Below, in pieces: positions 6,434-14,142 of a stretch of 15,934 bases of DNA (positions are counted from its first letter, which is position 1; each line of letters begins with the position of its first letter). A program made the translations under genes and the position numbers. The notes under the pieces are model-generated. The model had not been told where the DNA came from. It saw only the letters and a list, made by a program, of their open reading frames with translations, and made no database searches. This stretch comes from Burkholderiaceae bacterium (GTDB lineage Bacteria; Pseudomonadota; Gammaproteobacteria; Burkholderiales; Burkholderiaceae). The stretch is from NCBI GenBank assembly GCA_947372155.1, contig CANBSM010000020.1:1-15934 (forward strand), given 5' to 3'.

Positions 6434-7015
6434 TTACTTCTTAGGTGTTACAAAGCCAATAGCTGTGTCGTCAACAAACTCAACCATGACATCATCACCA
6501 GCTTTGAATTTCTCAAGACCAAGAACAGCTGGATCTACTTTAACTTTTTGCTTCTCGCCGCTTGGTAATGTGAAAGTCACTATACGCGTCTTTTGATCAA
6601 TGGTTGAGATCTTTACAGTTGCATAAATAGTATCAGTTGTTTCCTCAAATGGCTTAGCTGCACCCTTACCAGCAATAACCACAGAGCGTACACCTGAGAC
6701 ACCTGGTTTTTGATCTTTACCAACAGCAGTTAGGCCAACAGCAACTGCTTGAGCATGCTCAACCAAGAACACATCGCCTTTTTTAACCTTATCCAAATCA
6801 TTGACGGATTTAGCAACATTCATCTGCGCCAAGTTACCATTAGCATCTTTCAATACAACGATACGCTTCTTTGCATCCACTGAATCAACGGTTGCGCTCA
6901 AAACGACAACGTCAGCAGCCAAAGGCAACATCTTTGCAGGTAGTTGCGCAAAAACAGAGCTTGCAAAGGTGACGCCCACTGCAGCAAACAAACCAGCTAA
7001 TAAAGATTTCTTCAA
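6434..7015 (-). CDS. Exported protein with two internal domain repeats, function unknown
   Basis: A 193-residue protein with a signal peptide (residues 1-24, MKKSLLAGLFAAVG core, cleavage S-V-F-A-Q). The mature part has two related units. Residues about 40-95 hold ATVDSVDAKKRIVVL, then KVKKGDVFLVEHAQAVAVGL. Residues about 131-189 hold ATVKISTIDQKTRIVTF, then KFKAGDDVMVEFVDDTAIGF. Each unit looks like a small all-beta, OB-like barrel closed by a D-x-V-x-V-E strand. The start codon is TTG at 7013-7015, supported by AGGAG five bases upstream; no ATG fits. There are no Cys residues and no catalytic motif that I recognise. It stands alone, convergent with tupA across the terminator and divergent from the acetyltransferase gene. 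A periplasmic location is well supported; the function is not known. Confidence 0.85.
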   Translation of the reverse strand: MKKSLLAGLFAAVGVTFASSVFAQLPAKMLPLAADVVVLSATVDSVDAKKRIVVLKDANGNLAQMNVAKSVNDLDKVKKGDVFLVEHAQAVAVGLTAVGKDQKPGVSGVRSVVIAGKGAAKPFEETTDTIYATVKISTIDQKTRIVTFTLPSGEKQKVKVDPAVLGLEKFKAGDDVMVEFVDDTAIGFVTPKK

Positions 7016-7142
7016 GATAACTCCTAGTTGAGTAAAAGGTTACGGGTGGGCCCAATATAGAGCCACAATTCATTGTAACCATTGAATGAGGCACTTTTTG
7101 TACGTTGTCGAACTATGCTGATCCCCGCATTTATTTGGTACA

Positions 7143-7610
7143 TTGGGCAAAGATTGGCGCTTGGAGATACTGAGAATCTTGGAAATACTGATAAAACCAT
7201 GGACAGAAGCTGAAATAGCAGCCTTTTTGGTGCGCCAAGAGGTATTTATATGGGAGCAAAAGGTTCCAGCTGAGCTTGAGTTAGATGAATTCGATCCCTC
7301 TGCCACCCACGCACTAGCCCATCTAAATGGGCGCTGTATTGGGACTGGAAGATTAGTAGATTTAGGCGGCAGACAGGCTCAAATTGGACGCATGGCTGTC
7401 TTGACGCAATTTAGAAATCAGGGAATAGGAAGAAAAATTCTGGAAAAGCTGATTGACCTCGCTAAATCTCAAGGGGCGGAGTCTATCGTTTTGCACTCCC
7501 AAGTAGCTGCCATCCCCTTCTATCAAAAACTAGGCTTTAAACCTGAAGGCCCCATATATGATGAGGCAGGCATGCCCCACCGTAATATGATGCTTATATT
7601 GCCAAACTAG
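7143..7610 (+). CDS. GNAT-family N-acetyltransferase
   Basis: A cytosolic acetyl-CoA-dependent acetyltransferase of about 143-155 residues. It shows ALAHLNGRCIGTGRLVD (strands 2-3), IGRMAVLTQFRNQGIGRKILE (motif A, with the R/Q-x-x-G-x-G/A acetyl-CoA loop as RNQGIG) and a closing AAIPFYQKLGFKPEG with MPHRNMML. This order is typical of the ElaA/YjcF-like group. The substrate is unknown. The start is uncertain: only TTG codons (7143, 7161, 7179) are in frame and none has a good ribosome site. The conserved region begins at IKPWTEAEI (about 7191), so 7179 would give a family-typical N terminus. Two imperfect 18-bp tandem copies lie exactly in this region. The next gene starts 11 bp after its stop, suggesting co-transcription with the thioesterase gene. 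Confidence 0.88.
   Translation: MGKDWRLEILRILEILIKPWTEAEIAAFLVRQEVFIWEQKVPAELELDEFDPSATHALAHLNGRCIGTGRLVDLGGRQAQIGRMAVLTQFRNQGIGRKILEKLIDLAKSQGAESIVLHSQVAAIPFYQKLGFKPEGPIYDEAGMPHRNMMLILPN
7161..7196 (+). repeat. Imperfect 18-bp tandem duplication at acetyltransferase N terminus
   Basis: Copies at 7161-7178 and 7179-7196 share 14 of 18 bases (TTGGA-x-ATACTGA-x-AA core). Translated, they give LEILRI followed by LEILIK. Each copy starts with TTG, so the duplication supplies an extra potential start codon. Confidence 0.7.
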
Positions 7611-7621
7611 CTTACCAATCG

Positions 7622-8056
7622 ATGACAACTACCCACAACCCAAACCCTGCTTTATTTACTTACACCCATCGAGTCTGTTACTCCGATACAGATGCAGCAG
7701 GTTTTGTCTATCACGGACGTTATCTCGAGATTTTTGAACGTAGTCGCGCAGAATGGCTTGCCCAACGAGGCTTAAGCCCCACCAAGCTGGTTAATGAACT
7801 CAATATCGTAATGCCCGTGCGTGAACTCACTATGAATTTCTATAAGCCAGGCCGCTTGGATGACATTCTTTATATTGATCAGGCGATTGAGCATCGTGGT
7901 CGCACTCAAATATCAGTGAAACAAACAGCACAGAGAAAAGTTCTTGGCAGCGAAGATTTAGAAATCATTGCCAGCGCGGTATTACATATCGTCTGCGTTG
8001 ATACCAACTCACTCAAACCCAAGGCATGGCCTGATGGGTTATTTCTTGCTGAGTAA
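7622..8056 (+). CDS. ybgC: YbgC-type acyl-CoA thioesterase (hotdog fold)
   Basis: A 144-residue hotdog-fold thioesterase of the 4-hydroxybenzoyl-CoA thioesterase/YbgC class, hydrolysing acyl-CoA thioesters in the cytoplasm. The signature YSDTDAAGFVYHGRYLEIFE (residues about 20-39) contains the catalytic Asp of the D-x-D-A-x-G-x-V-Y-x-x-x-Y motif. It is followed by R-S-R-A-EWL, VMPVRELTMNFYKPGRLDD and later strands. The length is normal for the family. In many proteobacteria ybgC starts the tol-pal cluster; here it does not. It sits between an acetyltransferase and a thiol dioxygenase, 20 bp upstream of the latter, so a separate acyl-CoA role is as likely as a Tol-Pal-linked one. The true substrate cannot be read from sequence. 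Confidence 0.9.
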   Translation: MTTTHNPNPALFTYTHRVCYSDTDAAGFVYHGRYLEIFERSRAEWLAQRGLSPTKLVNELNIVMPVRELTMNFYKPGRLDDILYIDQAIEHRGRTQISVKQTAQRKVLGSEDLEIIASAVLHIVCVDTNSLKPKAWPDGLFLAE

Positions 8057-8076
8057 AATTAGTATAGGAGCGGAAT

Positions 8077-8655
8077 ATGCCTGATGGAAAGTTACTAACC
8101 TTTGTTAAAGAACTCAGCTTGCTGCTCGAGCAAAAGCCAACCGAAGAGATCGTTTTTACTGAAGGCAAGAAAATATTAAAGAAGCTGATTGCAGTAGATG
8201 ATTGGTTACCAGAAGAATTCACTAAACCTCACCCGCAGTACTACCAGCAATATCTCCTCTATGCAGATCCATTGGATCGCTTCTCTGTAGTGAGTTTCGT
8301 TTGGGGTCCGGGTCAAAAAACACCACTACACAATCACACCGTTTGGGGAATGATTGGTCAGTTGCGCGGTCAAGAAACAGGCACACCCTACTATCGTCAA
8401 GCAGATTCCAGTTTCAAAGCAGGTAATGCATGCGTCAGTCTGCCTGGGCACGTTGATACCGTATCGCCAGATACTCACGACATTCATGTGGTCGAGAACA
8501 GCTTGAGTGATAAAACTTCGATCAGCATTCATGTGTATGGTGGCAATATCGGCCGCATTCATCGCTCGGTATTTGATCCTGCAACTGGTGCAGAAAAGTC
8601 ATTTGTATCCGGTTATGCCAATACTGTCGTGCCAAACCTCTGGAATCCAGCGTAA
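8077..8655 (+). CDS. Thiol dioxygenase (cysteine / 3-mercaptopropionate dioxygenase family)
   Basis: A 192-residue cupin-fold, non-heme iron enzyme that oxidises a thiol to a sulfinate with O2. The Fe(II) 3-His site is visible: His85 and His87 in TPLHNHTVWGMIGQL and His137 in HDIHVVEN. The outer-sphere Ser-His-Tyr triad appears as S150, H152 and Y154 in SISIHVYG. No Cys equivalent to the mammalian Cys-Tyr crosslink is seen near the cupin motif (the position reads GMIGQLRG), as usual for bacterial enzymes. The bacterial family includes both cysteine dioxygenases and 3-mercaptopropionate dioxygenases, and I cannot separate them reliably here. AGGAG at 8064-8070 supports the ATG at 8077. A multi-rhodanese sulfurtransferase gene lies about 6.4 kb downstream; related bacteria often have the two adjacent (recollection). 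Confidence 0.9.
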   Translation: MPDGKLLTFVKELSLLLEQKPTEEIVFTEGKKILKKLIAVDDWLPEEFTKPHPQYYQQYLLYADPLDRFSVVSFVWGPGQKTPLHNHTVWGMIGQLRGQETGTPYYRQADSSFKAGNACVSLPGHVDTVSPDTHDIHVVENSLSDKTSISIHVYGGNIGRIHRSVFDPATGAEKSFVSGYANTVVPNLWNPA

Positions 8656-8707
8656 TTCTTTAATTAACTGGCTTTTGGGGTTGATGACTTAAAATAGAGG
8701 CTCTTAC

Positions 8708-8728
8708 TGCAAACGCTCTAGCGTGGCA
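8708..8728 (+). promoter_or_regulatory. Inverted repeat in the rhlE leader region
   Basis: ACGCT-CT-AGCGT (8713-8724) is a perfect 5-bp inverted repeat, extended outward by TGC and GCA. It lies about 65-80 bp upstream of the helicase start. It could be a leader hairpin or an operator. Leaders of cold-inducible RNA helicase genes are often structured, but no specific element is recognised. Confidence 0.3.
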
Positions 8729-8790
8729 GCTCACCCCATTGGCCGGGATAGTCGTTTAATTGAATACGGGTCAATACTTTATTGGCCCCT

Positions 8791-10056
8791 ATGTTATTTA
8801 CAGATCTTGGTTTATCAGAACCCATTCTTCGCGCTATTGCTGAAGAAGGCTATACCAGCCCCACACCCATTCAAGCAAAATCGATCCCTGCCGTCTTAAA
8901 AGGTGGCGATCTTTTAGCTGCCGCACAAACCGGCACAGGCAAAACTGCAGGCTTTACGCTTCCAATTCTGCAACGTTTAAGCAGCACCCCTAAATCTAGC
9001 GGCAAAAGATTGTTACGAGTTTTAATCTTGACTCCCACTCGTGAATTAGCAGCTCAAGTCCAAGAGTCTGTCGTGACTTATGGCAAATACACTGGCCTCA
9101 AGTCCACCGTTATTTTTGGCGGGGTTGGCGCTAATCCACAAATCAAAGCCATTGCTGGCGGTCTCGATATATTGGTTGCAACACCAGGTCGACTGCTGGA
9201 CCTCATGTCACAAAATTGCGTATCGCTAAACGACATTGAGATTTTGGTTTTAGATGAAGCCGATCGCATGCTCGATATGGGTTTCTTACGTGACATTAAA
9301 AAGATCTTAGCTGCCCTACCTAAAAAGCGTCAGAATCTTTTGTTCTCAGCAACCTTCTCTACCGAAATTAAACAATTAGCAGACGGCTTACTCAATTCAC
9401 CCGAGCTAATTGAGGTGGCACGTAGCAATAGCACCAATGAAGCGATTGCCCAGTTAATTCATCCGGTTGATAGAACGAAGAAACACCCCTTGTTGGCGCA
9501 CCTCATCAAGACCAATGATTGGAAGCAGGTACTGGTCTTTACTCGCACCAAGCATGGCGCGAATAAGTTAGTTACTCAGCTGGAAAAGGATGGCATCACC
9601 AGCATGGCCATTCATGGCAATAAAAGCCAAAGCGCTCGCACCAAAGCATTGGCCGATTTCAAGGCTGGTAAATTAACTGCATTGGTCGCCACTGATATTG
9701 CTGCTCGTGGCATCGATATTGACCAGCTCCCTCATGTAGTGAACTATGACCTTCCCAACGTTTCTGAAGATTACGTACATCGCATTGGACGTACTGGGCG
9801 CGCTGGCTCAAATGGCGTAGCAGTCTCTCTGGTGTGCGTTGATGAACATCAAATGCTCAGGGATATTGAAAAACTGATTAAACAAAAGTTGCCGCAAGAA
9901 GTGATTGCCGGTTTTGAACCAGATCCAAATGCTGTGGCGCAACCGATTCAGTTGCGCAGTCAGCAACACCAGCAATCTCGCAAGCCAAGGCCTGCTGGGG
10001 CAGCTGGAAACCCAGCAAAGCGCAATAGCCCACCCAAGAGAAGCTTTAACCGCTAA
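8791..10056 (+). CDS. rhlE: DEAD-box ATP-dependent RNA helicase, RhlE type
   Basis: A cytosolic RNA helicase that remodels RNA duplexes, for example in ribosome assembly and mRNA decay. It is 421 residues from ATG 8791; an in-frame TTG at 8782 adds only MAP. All core motifs are intact: Q motif GYTSPTPIQ (20-28), I AQTGTGKT (45-52), Ia PTRELA (82-87), TPGR (131-134), II DEAD (155-158), III SAT (186-188), [12 protein letters not shown] and [12 protein letters not shown]. The tail after about residue 380 is low-complexity and basic ([25 protein letters not shown]), as expected for RNA contacts outside the core. The start [16 protein letters not shown] matches the RhlE subgroup. There is no Shine-Dalgarno sequence; the 135-bp leader contains an inverted repeat. 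Confidence 0.93.
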   Translation: MLFTDLGLSEPILRAIAEEGYTSPTPIQAKSIPAVLKGGDLLAAAQTGTGKTAGFTLPILQRLSSTPKSSGKRLLRVLILTPTRELAAQVQESVVTYGKYTGLKSTVIFGGVGANPQIKAIAGGLDILVATPGRLLDLMSQNCVSLNDIEILVLDEADRMLDMGFLRDIKKILAALPKKRQNLLFSATFSTEIKQLADGLLNSPELIEVARSNSTNEAIAQLIHPVDRTKKHPLLAHLIKTNDWKQVLVFTRTKHGANKLVTQLEKDGITSMAIHGNKSQSARTKALADFKAGKLTALVATDIAARGIDIDQLPHVVNYDLPNVSEDYVHRIGRTGRAGSNGVAVSLVCVDEHQMLRDIEKLIKQKLPQEVIAGFEPDPNAVAQPIQLRSQQHQQSRKPRPAGAAGNPAKRNSPPKRSFNR

Positions 10057-10109
10057 CCGGTTCGTTAAAATATCTATTCCTAGTTTTATTACCACTTAAG
10101 TAACCCAAT

Positions 10110-11219
10110 ATGACTACATCACGCCGCTCAGCTATTAAAACCATTGTTGGCGCATTAGCATTGCCAACACTCAGCCCAATTGCTTCTGTATTTGCCCAAT
10201 CTTCACTCGAGTGGACTACATACGAAATCGTGACTGAGGTGAATTTAGAGTCGCCCAAAGGTATCGCACAGAGTTGGGTTCCATTGCCTCTCGTTTTGGA
10301 TACAGATTACTTCCGTACTATTGCTATCCGTTCAGAGGCGAGCGATCCTAAAGCAGTAACCCAAATGTATGAGACTCCAGATAAGCAAGCGCGTATGGTT
10401 TGGACTAAATGGGATGCTGCCGCGACTACTCATAGCGTCAAAGTTTCTATCTTGGTAAGCACCCGCAATCGCAACCTAGAGCTCTCAGCAGCAAATCCCG
10501 CCTTGAAGCTCTCCAAAGCAGATCAACGCTTTTGGACTCGCCCTACTAAATACCTACCTACCGATGGCATTGTGAAAGCAAAGGCACAAGAAGCACTTGC
10601 CAAACTCCCACCCAACGCTAGCGATATTGATAAAGCCAAAGCAATTTATAACTGGGTAGTCGATAACACGCATCGTGATCCAAAAACACGCGGTTGTGGT
10701 CAAGGTGATGTCAAGCTCATGCTTGAAACCAATAACCTTGGCGGAAAATGCGCTGATATCAACGCTGTTTTTGTAGCGCTAGCGCGTTCAGCTGGGTTAC
10801 CAGCACGTGATGTCTATGGTATTCGGATTGCCGATTCTGCACGTGGCTATAAGAGCTTGGGCAAGTCTGGTGATATCACTAAAGCGCAACATTGCCGCGC
10901 CGAGTTCTATGCATCAGGTTTTGGCTGGGTGCCCGTCGATCCAGCAGACGTTCGCAAAGTGATTCTTGAGGAAACTGGTGGTCTAGCTGTTACCGATCCA
11001 AAAGTAATCGCTATTCGTGATTACCTCTTTGGCAATTGGGAAATGAACTGGATGGCTTATAACTATGATCATGACATCGCATTGCCAGGCTCCAAGCTCG
11101 GTAGTAAAGGTGATATTCCATTCTTAATGTACCCACAAGCAGAAAATAATGAAGGTCGTTTTGACTCTCTTGATCCGGACAACTTCAAGTACAAAATTAC
11201 TAGCAGACGCATTAGCTAA
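10110..11219 (+). CDS. Exported transglutaminase-like cysteine protease-fold protein, likely Tat substrate
   Basis: A 369-residue periplasmic protein. The N terminus TTSRRSAIKTIVGALALP, ending V-F-A-Q at residue 30, is a twin-arginine signal, so export may occur in folded form. The transglutaminase-like core has the full catalytic triad: Cys214 in LGGKCADINAVFVALARSAGLPAR, His261 in AQHCRAEFY and Asp277 in GWVPVDPAD. A beta-rich N-terminal domain (about 32-125) precedes it and a C-terminal extension follows. Bacterial members are usually peptidases, amidases or uncharacterised, and crosslinking is not implied. Extra cysteines (Cys196 and Cys262, beside the catalytic residues) might need redox control, and a TlpA-type thioredoxin gene follows 19 bp later. 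The substrate is unknown. Confidence 0.88.
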   Translation: MTTSRRSAIKTIVGALALPTLSPIASVFAQSSLEWTTYEIVTEVNLESPKGIAQSWVPLPLVLDTDYFRTIAIRSEASDPKAVTQMYETPDKQARMVWTKWDAAATTHSVKVSILVSTRNRNLELSAANPALKLSKADQRFWTRPTKYLPTDGIVKAKAQEALAKLPPNASDIDKAKAIYNWVVDNTHRDPKTRGCGQGDVKLMLETNNLGGKCADINAVFVALARSAGLPARDVYGIRIADSARGYKSLGKSGDITKAQHCRAEFYASGFGWVPVDPADVRKVILEETGGLAVTDPKVIAIRDYLFGNWEMNWMAYNYDHDIALPGSKLGSKGDIPFLMYPQAENNEGRFDSLDPDNFKYKITSRRIS

Positions 11220-11238
11220 TGCTTCATAAAGAAATTTG

Positions 11239-11790
11239 ATGAAGTTATTTATGCATAAGCTAGCCCGAGAATTTTCTCTTGTGCTAGCTTTTTCTTTTCT
11301 GACCGTATGCAGCTTTTCAGCTAACGCTCAATGGCGTCCTGCAGCTCAGTTAGGCCTCCCATCAATCGCCCCTCCCCTTCAACTGAATAATCTATCCGGT
11401 AAATCAGTAGATATATCCAGCCTCAAGGGTAAAGTTATCGTCGTGAACTTTTGGGCCAGCTGGTGTGAACCCTGTCGCGAAGAATTTGAAGAGCTTGCTC
11501 AGCTCCAAGAAAGTTATGGCTCTAAGGGCCTTGTTGTTTTAGCGGTGAATCTCGCTGAAATGAAACCACGTGTCATGCAGTTCTTAAAAGGTAATGGCTT
11601 CTCTGAAAACAGTCTCGAAATCTTGCTTGATCGCAATAGCACCGCCTACAAGTCTTGGAAAGCCCGTGGATTACCCACCACCTTCCTTGTCAGCAAAAGC
11701 GGCAAGATTGAAGGGGTTTGGATTGGCGCTATCGAGAACGTTGATAGCAGTGAGGTCAAAGGGAAAATAGAGTCCCTGCTACGACAATAA
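11239..11790 (+). CDS. TlpA/ResA-type periplasmic thioredoxin
   Basis: A thiol-disulfide oxidoreductase acting in the periplasm, 183 residues from ATG 11239 (an in-frame TTG lies at 11236). A signal sequence or membrane anchor covers residues about 10-30, with possible cleavage at A-N-A-Q. The thioredoxin fold begins LQLNNLSGKSVDISSLKGKVIVVNFWASWCEPCREE. The active site is W-C-E-P-C (Cys76, Cys79), the C-E-P-C form common in TlpA/ResA proteins that reduce apocytochromes or other exported thiols. The cis-Pro loop LPTTFLV is intact. It follows the transglutaminase-like gene by 19 bp on the same strand, so the two are probably co-transcribed. Keeping that protein's active-site Cys reduced is an attractive but untested role. 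No cytochrome c maturation genes are nearby. Confidence 0.92.
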   Translation: MKLFMHKLAREFSLVLAFSFLTVCSFSANAQWRPAAQLGLPSIAPPLQLNNLSGKSVDISSLKGKVIVVNFWASWCEPCREEFEELAQLQESYGSKGLVVLAVNLAEMKPRVMQFLKGNGFSENSLEILLDRNSTAYKSWKARGLPTTFLVSKSGKIEGVWIGAIENVDSSEVKGKIESLLRQ

Positions 11791-11824
11791 ACAGACTCCG
11801 CTCTGCATCTGATACTCTCGCTAT

Positions 11825-12895
11825 ATGAATACCGCGAACACAGCAAATTCCCCTACCGAACCACGCCTTACCTCCCTTTCTCATGGTGGAGGCTGCGGCT
11901 GCAAAATTGCTCCTGGCGTTCTTTCTGAAATCCTCCAAAACGTCCCGCAACTTCCCTTTCCAAAAGAGTTGCTCATTGGCATTGAAACTTCCGATGACGC
12001 TGCCGTTTATCAGATCAATGAATCTCAAGCGATCGTAGCTACGACCGATTTTTTCATGCCGATAGTGGATGATCCATTTGATTTCGGAAAAATTGCTGCC
12101 ACGAATGCCATTAGCGATATTTATGCAATGGGTGGCACTCCCCTATTCGCACTTGCCTTAGTAGGCATGCCAATTAAGGTCTTATCCAATAAAACCATTG
12201 CACGCATTCTGGAAGGTGGTGCTGAAGCCTGTCGTAGTGCCGGCATACCCATTGCAGGTGGTCATACGATTGATTCTGTAGAACCTATTTACGGACTTGT
12301 AGCTATTGGTATTGTGGATCCTAAGCGCGTAAAAAGTAATGCCAGCGCCAAACCTGGGGATGTATTGATTCTCGGAAAACCATTGGGAGTTGGCGTTTTA
12401 TCTGCGGCGCTCAAAAAAGATCTCTTGGGCCCAGATGGCTATCGAGAGATGATCTCCAACACTACCAAGCTAAATTCTGCCGGACCTGATTTAGCCAAGC
12501 TTTCTGGCGTGCATGCATTAACGGATGTCACTGGCTTTGGATTAGCTGGCCATACCTTAGAGCTCGCACGAGGCTCCAACTGTACAGCTCACATTGACTG
12601 GAGCCAAGTGCCCCTACTATCGAATGTACAAAAATTGGCTGACGATGGTGTCATTACCGGCGCTTCCGATCGCAACTGGCTTAGCTATGGCGATGAAGTT
12701 GGTATTCCTGCAGATTTCACATTAGCTCAACGGGCTTTACTGACCGATCCCCAAACCAGTGGCGGCTTATTAGTATCTTGCAGCCCTGACAGCGTTAAAG
12801 CGGTATTGGATATCTTTAATCAACATCAATTCCTGGGCGCCCGCGTCATTGGTCAAATGAGCAAGCGTCAAGGAAAACCGCTGGCTGTCTCCTAG
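11825..12895 (+). CDS. selD: Selenide, water dikinase (selenophosphate synthase)
   Basis: Makes selenophosphate from selenide and ATP, the selenium donor for selenocysteine (SelA route) and 2-selenouridine in tRNA (SelU route). It is 356 residues, the normal length. The N-terminal mobile loop SHGGGCGCK (19-27) carries Cys24 and Lys27, equivalent to E. coli Cys17 and Lys20; the active residue is Cys, encoded TGC, and not selenocysteine. Further blocks are ETSDDAAVY, ATTDFFMPIVDDPFDFG (metal/ATP Asp residues), AATNAISDIYAMGG, AGGHTIDS, LTDVTGFGLAGH and LTDPQTSGGLL. It lies 34 bp after tlpA. Neither selA/selB nor selU is in the window. The ATG has no Shine-Dalgarno sequence, but its position matches the family. 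Presence of selD implies selenium use in this organism. Confidence 0.96.
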   Translation: MNTANTANSPTEPRLTSLSHGGGCGCKIAPGVLSEILQNVPQLPFPKELLIGIETSDDAAVYQINESQAIVATTDFFMPIVDDPFDFGKIAATNAISDIYAMGGTPLFALALVGMPIKVLSNKTIARILEGGAEACRSAGIPIAGGHTIDSVEPIYGLVAIGIVDPKRVKSNASAKPGDVLILGKPLGVGVLSAALKKDLLGPDGYREMISNTTKLNSAGPDLAKLSGVHALTDVTGFGLAGHTLELARGSNCTAHIDWSQVPLLSNVQKLADDGVITGASDRNWLSYGDEVGIPADFTLAQRALLTDPQTSGGLLVSCSPDSVKAVLDIFNQHQFLGARVIGQMSKRQGKPLAVS

Positions 12896-12908
12896 GAAGC
12901 CTCGTAAT

Positions 12909-13787
12909 TTATTTTTTTAAATTAAAGACGCTTGAGAAATCCAGCTGGCCATAGCCTGCTTTACTATGGCTCTCATAAAGTTGCTGCGCCAATTTCCCAA
13001 GAGGAACGCTAGCATCTAGATCTTCTGCATTCTCTACCGCCAATCCCATGTCTTTGAGCATGAGATCTACACCAAAACCACCAGCATAGCCTTTTGAGGA
13101 AGGCACGTTTTCCATTACACCTGGGCAAGGGTTATATAGCTCCAATGCCCAGTTGCGACCCGAACTCTTAGACATGATGTCAGATAGAACTTTAGGATCC
13201 ATACCATTTGCAATTCCTAAACGTAGCGCCTCGCTCGTTCCTAACATTTGAATCCCCAAGAGCATGTTGTTGCAAACCTTGACGGTCTGTCCTGATCCAT
13301 TGCCGCCCGCATGAAAGATATTCTTACCCATCTTCTCTAATAAGGGACGTGCGCACTGAACATCGTTAGTTTCGCCGCCGACCATAAACGTTAAAGTACC
13401 CGCTTGTGCACCTGCAGTCCCACCCGAGACTGGTGCGTCAATCATGGCAAAGCCTTTTGCTTTGGCGGCAGCAGCAACGGCTTGCGCCACCTTTGGTGAA
13501 ATCGTTGAACAATCAACGAGTAATGTTTTAGGATTTGCGCTTGCCAACAAACCGGCATCACCCAGGTATAAGCCCTCTACATGACGAGAAGCAGGCAGCA
13601 TACTGATCAATACATCGGCATCTTTTGCAGTGTCATGAGCATTTGCTGCAATGGCGCCTCCTGCAGCTGCAAAGACATCAAGCTGACTCTTTACCAAATC
13701 AAATCCAGTCACTTGGTGTCCAGCTTTTAATAAGTTAAGGGCCATTGGTAAACCCATATTGCCAAGACCAATAAATCCGATTTTCAT
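12909..13787 (-). CDS. mmsB: 3-hydroxyisobutyrate dehydrogenase family oxidoreductase
   Basis: An NAD(P)-dependent beta-hydroxyacid dehydrogenase, 292 residues, probably oxidising 3-hydroxyisobutyrate in valine catabolism. The Rossmann motif GLGNMG (7-12) opens the protein. The substrate loop DAPVSGGTAGAQAGTLTFMVGG (118-138) and the catalytic lysine Lys170 in GSGQTVKVCNNMLLG follow, then a C-terminal helical domain with GFGVDLMLKDMGLA. The reading frame stays open to 13832, but I chose ATG 13787. The protein then starts directly at the Rossmann strand (MKIGFIGLG), and GAGAG lies about 6 bases upstream in the gap after the cupin gene. Other family members are tartronate semialdehyde and glyoxylate reductases; the GFGVDLMLKD block favours the HIBADH type. 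It is likely co-transcribed with the upstream cupin gene. Confidence 0.91.
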   Translation of the reverse strand: MKIGFIGLGNMGLPMALNLLKAGHQVTGFDLVKSQLDVFAAAGGAIAANAHDTAKDADVLISMLPASRHVEGLYLGDAGLLASANPKTLLVDCSTISPKVAQAVAAAAKAKGFAMIDAPVSGGTAGAQAGTLTFMVGGETNDVQCARPLLEKMGKNIFHAGGNGSGQTVKVCNNMLLGIQMLGTSEALRLGIANGMDPKVLSDIMSKSSGRNWALELYNPCPGVMENVPSSKGYAGGFGVDLMLKDMGLAVENAEDLDASVPLGKLAQQLYESHSKAGYGQLDFSSVFNLKK

Positions 13788-13812
13788 ATCGCTCTCAATT
13801 TTTGAATATTGT

Positions 13813-14082
13813 TTATCGTTTTCTAGAGGCAAGATATTTCACCCCCTCAGATCCATACGACTCAGAATGCACTTCTTTCCATCCCAACTCAAATACATCA
13901 CCAGCCTGATAGGTCCTACTCTTTCCATGAATGGTGATATCGATACTGCCTTCAATCACTAGCGCCTTTACTTCAAAGGGGTGCTCATGCTGACCAAGCC
14001 GTCCGTTGGGGGCTTGCTGAACCTCTACCGGGTCAGGAAATCCTTCCCGCTGAAGCAGCACTTGAAATTGCTCTTTATTCAT
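13813..14082 (-). CDS. Small single-domain cupin protein
   Basis: An 89-residue cytosolic beta-barrel of the cupin superfamily. The conserved first motif is seen as G-x-x-x-x-H-x-H-P-F-E-x-K-A-L-V-x-E-G (His32 and His34, Glu37 as possible metal ligands), followed by ITIHGKSRTYQAGDVFELGWKEVHSES, where the last His is the motif-2 ligand. Such short cupins are usually isolated metal-binding folds of unknown substrate, or anti-sigma-like or mutarotase-like helpers. It lies 25 bp upstream of mmsB and probably shares its promoter. The weak site TTGGAT precedes the ATG. The enzymatic role, if any, is unknown. Confidence 0.85.
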   Translation of the reverse strand: MNKEQFQVLLQREGFPDPVEVQQAPNGRLGQHEHPFEVKALVIEGSIDITIHGKSRTYQAGDVFELGWKEVHSESYGSEGVKYLASRKR

Positions 14083-14142
14083 AATCCAACTATAGCGTGG
14101 TTATACACTCTTGACATAAAGCAATCTACATAAGGAGTCATG

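Noticed and set aside
7066..7090. Imperfect dyad ACAAT-TC-ATTGT and TTCATTG/CATTGAA between 7015 and 7143
   Set aside because: Short AT-rich arms with a mismatch and unconvincing promoter elements; not distinguishable from chance.
9808..10095. Minus-strand frame of 95 codons over the end of rhlE
   Set aside because: Shadow of the basic helicase tail; low-complexity translation and no partner.
11825..11920. Possible selenocysteine (TGA) at the SelD active site
   Set aside because: The codon at the active-site position is TGC (Cys24), so SelD here is the Cys form.
12906..12923. A/T-only inverted repeat AATTTA-T6-TAAATT as terminator between selD and mmsB
   Set aside because: No GC base pairs, so the stem would be unstable; it overlaps the mmsB stop codon and is probably chance.
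13788..13832. Longer start for the mmsB product at 13832
   Set aside because: Adds 15 residues overlapping the cupin gene end; ATG 13787 starts exactly at the Rossmann strand and has a GAGAG ribosome site.
14111..14132. TTGACA (14111-14116) as -35 of the DUF1330 gene
   Set aside because: No -10-like hexamer at 16-18 bp; the right distance falls on the ribosome binding site.
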